Program-made: the position numbers and the translations under genes | Shown: positions 55,439 through 64,000 of the stretch, in pieces | Numbering within the stretch: position 1 is the first letter of the stretch | How the letters are laid out: each line of letters opens with the position of its first letter | Assembly: GCA_903813345.2 (NCBI GenBank) | Contig: CAIIXF020000005.1 | Coordinates: 62,001 to 126,000, forward strand | Source of the DNA: Owenia fusiformis | Taxonomy: Eukaryota > Annelida > Polychaeta > Sabellida > Oweniidae | Reading direction: 5' to 3' | DNA length: 64,000 bases | The notes under the pieces: generated by a model | What the model was told of the DNA's origin: nothing | The model's database searches: none | The model's input: the letters and a program-made list of their open reading frames with translations, nothing else

Positions 55439-58400
55439 AATTTCAACATTAGAAATAGATGTCTTTAAATTCAGATAGCTTGGAATTATTCTGATTTTTT
55501 ATTTTGATCTGTATTTACTATTCTGTTATATCATAAGCGACATCGTACGACCAACATTATTGTTTATTTAATTGGAGGAGTGTCTTGGACACATGTGCAT
55601 TTGAATCAACGAGCCCCTGAATTTACATCACCATGAAACTAAAGTAGCTCTGAATTCACCAAGGGATGAGTAGTTAGTGGGTATTATGGTGTATACTTTG
55701 AATACAAGGGTTGTTCAAAAAGTTTTGCACAAATATATCCAATTATGAAAATAATGAACCAATCTTGTTCATAGTTGGTATGTAGGTATGTGCCCCATCT
55801 TATTCCCTTACACTGTCAAGATTGCATGTATATACCTCTACTAACATTTTACGGTTGCTATAGTAACCAATGTGATGACGCTATGGTCCATATCATTTTG
55901 TAAAAGAAAACTAGTAATACATAAAGAACAGTAATACTAAACATGATAAATTTACTTACATAAACTGTCGACTAAATTTTAAACAATATTTAGTATTTTC
56001 TCAAGGCAAAAGTGAATCTTATATCAATATTTCCAATCTTGTTTTCTTTGGTTATGCCAAAGAATGAGGATAGCTGTAGTTATGGGAAGTCCTGACATCC
56101 TACAGTTAGGATGGTTCAGACATTTACTTATGGACTGGACATAATGCTACAATTACTGCATTACTTAAAAGGAAGACTACATTTTAAGTACTAGATATTA
56201 AGATTAAATGTAAATTAGTTAGAACATAACCTGACTAACAGCTGAAAAAACAAAGATTGACTGAACCATTTCAGCCTATTAAGCCATTCAAAAAATCAAA
56301 TTAATTTAATGACGTCATATGGAACATCAAATTTTAAAGTCAATGTATCTCAGGAAATGATTTATTTATGATAAAACGCATTATTAGTTGATACATAGAT
56401 AAAGGGGGGCACTAAAAATTTGCTTTCGAATGATGCTGGTTTTTAGCGTCCCCAAGGGGACATTCAAAACTTCAAGGGGGACACTTAAAACTTGGGGGCA
56501 CTATATACTGTAGTTGGAGTCGATAATGGAGTTAAACATTTTACCTCATACTTAAAGTCTATAGGTCCGTTAAATTGTTATTAGTCAACTAACACTGCAT
56601 ACTGTACAAGTCAGAAACTATGACAATTTGAAGTAAACGTTAATCTTAAACGTTGCAATGACCATCTAAAATGTTTATAAATACGCTGTGTAAGAAATAC
56701 CTTGGTTGGAAAATGTACCCGAGTGATGTGTAACTTAGAATAGTTAGGTTCATTTTATTACTTAGAAACTTTAAGTATAATTTTAGATATCTTACTCTCC
56801 AGACAATACAATGTTTACTCCCTGTACTTCACTATTGTATGGTGCTCAAATGTAAACAATGAAGTACACCAGAAACAGCTGCAATGCAATATTTTTGAAT
56901 TGGTCCCCTGATGCAAGTAGGTAAACGCATGATATAAATAATGATAATATGTCACTTTCTGCTGATAGTGTAACTTCAGCTGATTTAATATCATTTATCA
57001 AATTACCCTATCGAATATATTTAGAGTCAGTGGGCATTGATTCTTTGACAAGGTCAACTTCATGATGATGTGATTCATATTCGGTTTTTTGTGTGTCTGT
57101 GTCTTTTGTCTAGTCAGAACTATAAATCAATGATGAATATTTCATTGATATTGTCAATTTTAAATGAGTTTGCACTTAGCTTGCGCAGTGAATGAATTGC
57201 ATTAAGCCCCCATATAAAAATTAAACCACCCTTGCTTAGATTATACTTCTACCAAATGTTATCAAAATGTGCTGTGTGAAACTTTTCCCCAAAAAATTGA
57301 AAGACTTTCTTGAATTTTAATTTTTTAAAAGAAATTGTAATTGCCAAGTACATAAATTGTTAAGTGATGATTGGCCCAAATGCATCACTATTACATATTA
57401 TTCAATATTATTTTGGTTGGAAATATTAGGAAAATTGGTTAAAAATAAGCAAGAAGTTAACTTGTAAGCGCAGAAAAGTAGTTCAGAGAATCCGACTGTA
57501 AATGAAAATTTGAGTATGATAACAATTTATATTCAACTTAGATGGGCCAACGATTTTGCTATGTTTTGAAAGTTTATAATATTTAGAAAACATATGTACG
57601 AGAAGAAAAATGACAATTTTTGAAAAAATATTGTGCCATACTAGTGGCATCACATCGTATCTAAATCCAAATCGTTTGCACTTACCGGAAGACAGCGAAC
57701 ATGTTTCTCAACTGGATAACAGGGAGTCCAATCGGAAGTGTATACAGGTCTGAATGCATATTTCCATATGTATGCGTGAATAAATTGCTAATATTTCAGT
57801 GAACCGTGGTTTTTAAAATTATGTGAGCTCAAAATATATTGTTTTTTGCTATTTACAAAGAAGATACAGCAATTTATGTAATGCCCTATTGAAATATGCA
57901 GGTCAAGTTATCCGTTACGCAGCCTTAAACTCCTCGTTACGTTACCTACCCGTGATGAAGTACCAACACTTACTGTACAATGTACATGCTTTAGAAATAG
58001 TATAAAAAGAAGTGGCTGGTGTACCTTAAACTACAAAGGATAGCTTCGTATAGTACCATCAACGAATCGAATATGTTTCTTTACGTGCATTTGAGATCCA
58101 CGTCTTATTACCTTTAGACCAATTACAGGACAAAACAGAAATCGTATTAGGAATAGTGCTAATGGCGGATATTATTTCACTCCCGGGGATTTCTTTGGAC
58201 GTACCAATTTACCAGAATGTACGTTTTAGTGTAATTTCAATTAATGACTTTACAATAAGTATTCTAGTCCAGCTCAGATCTTCTTCTAACATGTTTACCC
58301 TTGCTTCTAATTATTTGGAAGCTTTCGAAACATCAGGCACAGGCTAAATCAACATCATGGCTTTCTTTTATGTGTCGTACATTTAGGACTCAGTCAATAT

Positions 58401-58463
58401 TTTCAAAGTGGACTCAAAAGCTGTTATTAACAAATATACATCTGAAAGTATTTGATGTACAGA
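55439..58463. other. AT-rich region without supported genes
   Basis: Frames at 57823-58005 and 58156-58347 show no domain. A weak left-end-like CAAGGGTTGTTCAAAAAG at 55705 has no convincing partner. The segment 56400-56515 repeats gggga-cattcaaaact words. Nothing else seen. Confidence 0.4.
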
Positions 58464-58723
58464 TAAAGGAGTGGTATCGATATGGTGAACCTTTTGAACA
58501 CGCGTTTCTCTTCAAACAGTCATCAAAACATTCGGAAAATTTTACACATCGTTTATTTTTAGTTTTTCCATAGTTTTTGTTAAATTAATCAAAATTTCCT
58601 TTGTATAACTATGATATTGAACAACATTACATTAAGGATTGTGATTTTTACAGAATGTTTTCAACAATTGATAAGAGAAAAACATTGTTGAATTCAGTTC
58701 ACCATATCGATACCTATCCTTTA
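58464..58723. mobile_element. 260-bp MITE candidate with 27-bp inverted ends
   Basis: Left 58464-58490 contains GGTATCGATATGGTGAAC; right 58697-58723 is its inverse, 25 of 27 positions matching. Loop about 206 bp. The open frame 58301-58573 runs across the left end. No target duplication recognised. Confidence 0.6.
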
Positions 58724-58882
58724 AATAAAAAATAATTTTGATTTGTTTTCATTAGTTTATATGTTTAAAGCTATCAAGTTATTTGTAACACTTGTCTTTT
58801 TGAAATTGACTTTATACAATCCATTTTAAACAAGTAACTTTGCTTGTTTAATATCTGTAGCGTAGCTGTGCACGTTGTAACA

Positions 58883-61800
58883 CACTGTGCAAAATGTGCG
58901 ATATCTCCTGTTTTATTTCAAGAGATTTGCATAAATAGTTTGCAAATCTGCTTAGAATCCCCTAACATATAGTCAGATATCAAATGTTTAATACGGACAA
59001 ATTTGAGTATCATACCACCTATATCAAATTATTTGATGGTATGTCAAAGAATAGGTCCCACATTATACTAATTTAAATGGAGATATGATCAGGAGATTTG
59101 CAATCTATATTAAATATCTTCTGTCTATACTCTTAAAAAACTGACTATATCTTACTATTCATACAGTACTGGATATACAGAACAGGAGATATGCAGCCTA
59201 TCCTGTGCTAGAGACAGCTTATTTCAGCTTATATCAGGAGATACTCCCAAATCAGACCCCCAAAACAGGAGATACTCTAACTATACGAAATGACGTCATC
59301 AGGTCTCATTGCTTGCAGCGCTAATAAAGTAAAATCACTTATCTAGCTTATTAACCACAAGTTAAATATTTTAGCTATTAGATAAACAAATTGGAGAAGC
59401 TTATCCCCTCTCTGTTGTCTATTAATAAAGTGAATTGTCATTAAGATAAATAACTTTGTGATTTTAACATTCAGTGAGGTAAAATGTATGTACAAAAGTT
59501 AATAAGTATTAGTTACATTCCATTGTTCAAAACTGTTTTCTATAATTTTATATCATAGTACCCCACACAAGTACCATGAGATTAATCCATAAATTATAAC
59601 AAACGGATTAATGTAAACTTGTCACGTGGATTTCTAAATAGAAACTACTTCATCAAAGGGACTATAATCTGGTGGTTTTTCAGATTTTATAAACACATTG
59701 TTTGAGATAACTAAATTGTTTTTAACACTTATAATACATAGATAACAGAAAACATGAATTGTGAAATATAAGAGAATACACGTTGTTTAACAAAGGGCAT
59801 ACAGATTGTAGGTTGTATCTGTGTAATATGGAGCCTCTGTTCTCTAATGTAAACTCAATCTGAAGGTGAAACAATGTAGTAAAACCGAGTGGAAAACTCA
59901 TTCATTAAAATAGTATCTTTCAACAGAATTGATGGATTTAATTCAAAATTTGACACAATGTTTATCATAGTGTTGGGGACATTATGCCATCAAATTTATT
60001 TAAAATAATTCATATGCAAATTATATTTATTGGAACTTTGAACCGTCAGTCATGACGGTTCTAAGTTCCAATCCATTAACTTCAATAAACGGATCAGTTT
60101 TCAAAACTCATTACACTGAAATTTGATAATTAGGGATTAAACATTTATGTTAGCATTTTGCTCTGACATGTCTCAAGATGTTATTTACATCAATTCCCAA
60201 TACTACTCAATATTACAGAATATATGACATTTACATGCATCATTCTCCAATAATATGATTGATTCAATATCCCGAATCCCAATTACTGCTCTGTAACTTG
60301 ACATTTACAATGGTGTGCATCATTTTAACAATAGTATGCATTGATTGAATATCCCAATTATTACTCAATATTATTGTATAAAATGACATTTTAATGGTAT
60401 GCATCATTCTACAATAGTGTGCATTAATTGATTTTCCCAATTACTGCTCAATATTACAGTATAAAATGACATTTGCAATGGTATGCATCATTCTACAATA
60501 ATATGCATTAATGGAATTTCCCAATTACTGATCAATATTACAATGTAAAATAAAAACAATTGTATTACTGAGACCAATCTGATGTTTATCTCAGACAATC
60601 TAGATAACATAGAATATGAAGTATGAAGTATTATGTTTCATGCGCTTGTTCTTGTATCTCTAAATGTGACATTAAATTAATGCATAAACTCTAACAAATG
60701 GATTAATATAAAACTCAATGTGAAAGAGAAACAATGTAGTACATGTAAAACCGAGAGGAAAACTTATTAAAATTAAAACAGTAACTTTCCACAGAGTTGA
60801 TGGATTTATTTCAAAATTTAACACAATGTTTATCATAGCATTGGGGACATTAGGCCATCAAATTTATTTTAAAGAATTCATTTGCAAATTATTTTTATTG
60901 GAACTTAGAACCGTCAGTTGTGTAGAAATTAATCCATTAACTTAAGTAAACGGATTAGTTTTCAACGGATTAGTTTTTCTAATTCCACTGAAATTGAATA
61001 ATTAGGGATTAAACATTTATTTTAGCATTTTGCCCTGACATGTCTCAAGATGTTATTTACATCATTTCCCGATTACTGCTTAATATAACAGAATATATGA
61101 CATTTACAATGGTATGCATCATTCTACAATAGTATGTATTGATTCAATATCCCGAATCCCAATTACTGCTCAATATTCAGTGTAACTTGACATTTACAAT
61201 GGTGTGCATCATTTCAACAATAGTATGCATTGATTGAATATCCCAATTATTACTCAATATTATTGTATAAAATGACATTTTAATGGTATGCATCATTCTA
61301 CAATAGTTTGCATTAATTGATTTTCCCAATTACTGCTCAATATTACAGTATAAAATGACATTTACGATGGTATGCATCATTCTACAATAATATGCATTAA
61401 TGGAATTTCCCAATTACTGATCAATATTACAGTGTAAAATAAAAACAAATGTATTACTGAGACCAATCTGATGTTTATCTCAGATAATCTAGATAACATA
61501 GAACATGAATTATGAAGTATTAAGTTCCATGCAATTTACTTGCATCTCTAAATGCGCCAATGAGATGTGTTATAAACTCTAACAAACGGATTAATTATCA
61601 ATGTAAATTTGTCATGGTGAAATTCTAAATAGAAACAGGTTTATCGCAAAGACTAATCTAGTGTTTACCTCTGATATTTTAAACAAATTGTTTGAGATTA
61701 CTAAACTGTTTTTAACATTAAATAGCTTTTCTTGTCAGGTGTCAACAATCTGCAGAGTAAAACCGATCGAGAGGAAAACTCAATAATTAAAAAATAACTT

Positions 61801-62369
61801 TCCATGGAGTTGATCAATTAAATTCAAAATTTAACACAATGTTAATCATAGCATTAGGGACATTATACAATTAAATGTATATAAAAAATGAACTCAAAAA
61901 TTATTATTAAGGAAATAAGAACCCTCGGTTGTAGAAAATTAATCAAATTATCAATGTAAACAAGTCATCAATCATTAATAAGCCAGATAAGTTACAGAAA
62001 TAAGATGTGATGACGTCATTTCGTATAGTTAGCGTATCTCTTGTTTTTGGACCTCTGATTTAATAGTATATCCTGATATATGCTAGAAGAAGCTGTTGTT
62101 CATAGAATCGGCTAGTATATCCTTTCTGTAGATATGATAGAGTGGTAGACAAACTATATGTTAGCCTTGATATATAACACAGCTTATATTAGTTCATATT
62201 TAGTAGAGTGGCAAATAGTACTAACTATACTAGTTGTCCGCCAAATATCTGGATATAGCATGTGTCTATACAACACGGGAGATACGGGAGATATTTCACA
62301 CTATGACAGTTGATATTAGAGCATAGTTAACAGGATATTCTATTACTATATAGCCTTTTTTGCACAGTG
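58883..62369. mobile_element. 3.5-kb TIR element (CACTGTGCAAAA ends) with ACA target duplication
   Basis: CACTGTGCAAAA at 58883-58894; inverse, ttttgcacagtg, at 62358-62369. ACA flanks both ends. Arms of about 400 bp are inverted relatives ('aactatacgaaatgacgtca' at left, 'tgacgtcatttcgtatagtt' at right). The word ACAGGAGATA(T/C) recurs about seven times near the ends in both orientations. CACTG ends plus a 3-bp duplication suggest EnSpm/CACTA. Non-coding. Confidence 0.65.
59450..61990. repeat. Three large diverged tandem blocks (~0.85-1.0 kb) within the TIR element
   Basis: Blocks share 'aacaatgtagta..aaaccgag', 'cacaatgtttatcatag', 'gggacatta' and 'gaaccgtcagt', seen near 59876, 60729 and 61750. 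Within the first two, units with 'ggtatgcatcattctacaat' and 'cccaattactg' repeat about four times each at 85-110 bp spacing (60190-60550, 61060-61440). A perfect hairpin GAACCGTCA-gtca-TGACGGTTC lies at about 60040-60062. Confidence 0.75.
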
Positions 62370-62540
62370 ACACCTTCAGAGAAGTGAACATGAAAGTGGA
62401 ACAAGGTCAGAAACTATTTTAAACGTCGTTAAGAATAACTTTGTACGAAATTAAAAATGATTTTGACGGCATCGAAAGCTATTTTGTGCGGCTATCCCTA
62501 ATTATAAGTGCCTTGTTTTGGATGAGATGAGGTTTGAGAG

Positions 62541-64000
62541 AGTCGACAATTTGTATACTAAACAAGAATATATAAGCGCAAAAGCCAAAGGGAAGCGAAC
62601 TATTTAACAAGACTGTCCCTAATCTTGTATTTCTATGTTCAGAGTTATGACCAAGTCAACACCTTGTATACTTAAACAAGAACTATTTAACAAGGCTGGA
62701 CCCAATCTTGTATTTCTTTGTTTAGAGTAGAGGAGGTATGACCAAGTCAATACTTTGTAGACTTAAACAAGAACTATTTAACAAGGCTGCACCCAATCTT
62801 GTATTTCTTTGTTTAGAGTAGAGGAGCTATGACCAAGTCAACACTTTGTACACACAAACAAGAACTTTTTAACAAAGCTGTCCCTAATCTTGTATTTCTT
62901 TGTTTAGAGTTGAGGAGGTATATCCAAGTCAACACTGTGTACTCTTAATCAAGAACTATTTAACAAGGCTGCACCCAGTCTTGTATTTCTTTGTTTAGAG
63001 AAGAGGTGGTATGACCAAGTCAACACTTTGTACACACAAACAAGAACTATTTAACAAAGCTGTCCCTAATCTTGTATTTCCTTGTTTACAGTAGAGGAGC
63101 TATGACCAAGTCAATACTCTGTATACTTAAACAAGAACTATTTAACAAGGCTGCACCCAATCTTGTATTTCTTTGTTTAGAGTAGAGGAGCTATGACCAA
63201 GTCAACACTTTGTACACACAAACAAGAACTATTTAACAAGACTGCACCCACTCTTGTGTTTCTTTGTTTAGAGTAGAGGAGGTATGACAACGTCAACACT
63301 CTGTATACTTAAACAAGAACTATTTAACAAGACTGCACTCAATCTTGTATTTCTTTGTTTAGAGTAGAAGAGGTATATCCAAGTCAACACTGTGTACACA
63401 CAAACAAGAACTATTTAACAAGACTGCACCCAATCTTGTATTCCTTTGTTTAGAGTAGAGGGGGTATGACCAAGTCAACACTCTGTATACTTAAACAAGA
63501 ACTATTGAACAAGGCTGTACCTAATCTTGTATTTCTTTGTTTAGAGTAGAAGAGGTATATCCAAGTCAACACTGTGTACACACAAACAAGAACTATTTAA
63601 CAAGACTGCACCCAATCTTGTATTTCTTTGTTTAGAGTAGAGGAGGTATGACAACGTCAACACTCTGTATACTTAAACAAGAACTATTTAACAAGACTGC
63701 ACTCAATCTTGTATTTCTTTGTTTAGAGTAGAGGAGGTATGACCAAGTCAACACTCTGTATACTTAAACAAGAACTATTGAACAAGGCTGTACCTAATCT
63801 TGTATTTCTTAGTTTAGAGTAGAGGAGGTATATCCAAGTCAACACTTTGTACACACAAACAAGAACTATTTAACAAAGCTGTCCCTAATCTTGTATTTCT
63901 TTGTTTAGAGGAGAGGAGGTATATCCAAGTCAACACTTTGTACACACAAACAAGAACTATTTAACAAGGCTGCACCCAATCTTGTATTTCTTTGTTTTGA
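62541..64000 (+). repeat. 91-bp minisatellite, runs off the window
   Basis: About 15-16 units of 91 bp, each with 'caagaactatttaacaagg', 'aatcttgtatttctttgttt', 'agagtagagga' and 'ccaagtcaacac'. Two unit types alternate (acacacaaacaag and tatacttaaacaag; gcacccaat and gtccctaat), suggesting higher-order amplification. The first units (62541-62640) are diverged. Non-coding. Confidence 0.95.

Noticed and set aside
55705-57234. Possible mariner-type element between CAAGGGTTGTTCAAAAAG and an inverted CAAGGGTGGTT
   Set aside because: The ends match over too few bases and the TA flank is present only on the left.

Overview
This window is AT-rich nuclear DNA of an animal, most likely a marine invertebrate. 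The evidence is one spliced animal kinase gene with GT-AG introns, surrounded by Helitron-like elements, cut-and-paste DNA transposons with terminal inverted repeats (TIRs), foldback elements and minisatellites. A finer placement (mollusc, brachiopod, hemichordate, lancelet) cannot be made from the sequence. I saw no ribosomal RNA gene, no convincing tRNA, no CRISPR array, no bacterial-style operon, and no recognisable LTR, retroviral, Polinton or LINE coding region.

Host gene: the only gene I recognise is the 3' half of a group I p21-activated kinase (PAK) on the plus strand. Its last three coding exons are 7417-7743, 8874-9023 and 12922-13240, and the splice phases are consistent. Together they encode most of the kinase domain, from just after the glycine-rich loop to the stop codon. 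The N-terminal half (CRIB/autoinhibitory region) must lie upstream, outside the window or beyond a long intron. The first visible exon is flanked by partial copies of its own two ends. The last intron is almost entirely a 34-bp minisatellite with a Helitron-like element inserted in it.

Layout: 1-3613, two head-to-tail Helitron-like repeats; 3614-7146, tandem and palindromic repeats and small TIR elements; 7147-13240, PAK; 13241-15280, 3' UTR and AT-rich sequence; 15285-16630, a second copy of the intronic Helitron-like family with another repeat inside it; 17286-25165, a dense run of TIR and foldback elements, including one nested in another; 25807-27076, a TTAA-flanked Kolobok-like element; 27077-33770, mostly unassigned; 33772-34796, a TTA-flanked element; 38041-40856, a CACTG-ended element filled with a pentanucleotide repeat; 41530-55436, another dense transposon region with three to four Tc1/mariner-like families, paired 140-bp palindromic MITEs, an hAT-like element splitting a zinc-finger-like open frame, and a third Helitron-like end; 58883-62369, a 3.5-kb TIR element of large internal repeats; 62541-64000, a 91-bp minisatellite running off the window.

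Apart from PAK, the visible units are selfish DNA and repeats, so there is no pathway to reconstruct. The main interest is in nesting, target-site duplications, arrays of subterminal motifs that look like transposase-binding sites, and the way repeats have reshaped a host kinase gene. I found no strong evidence for a new host system. The least explained objects are the element with 5-bp target duplication and arrayed motifs (21219-23350), the split zinc-finger-like frame (48023-50008), and the PAK exon with duplicated splice-site ends.
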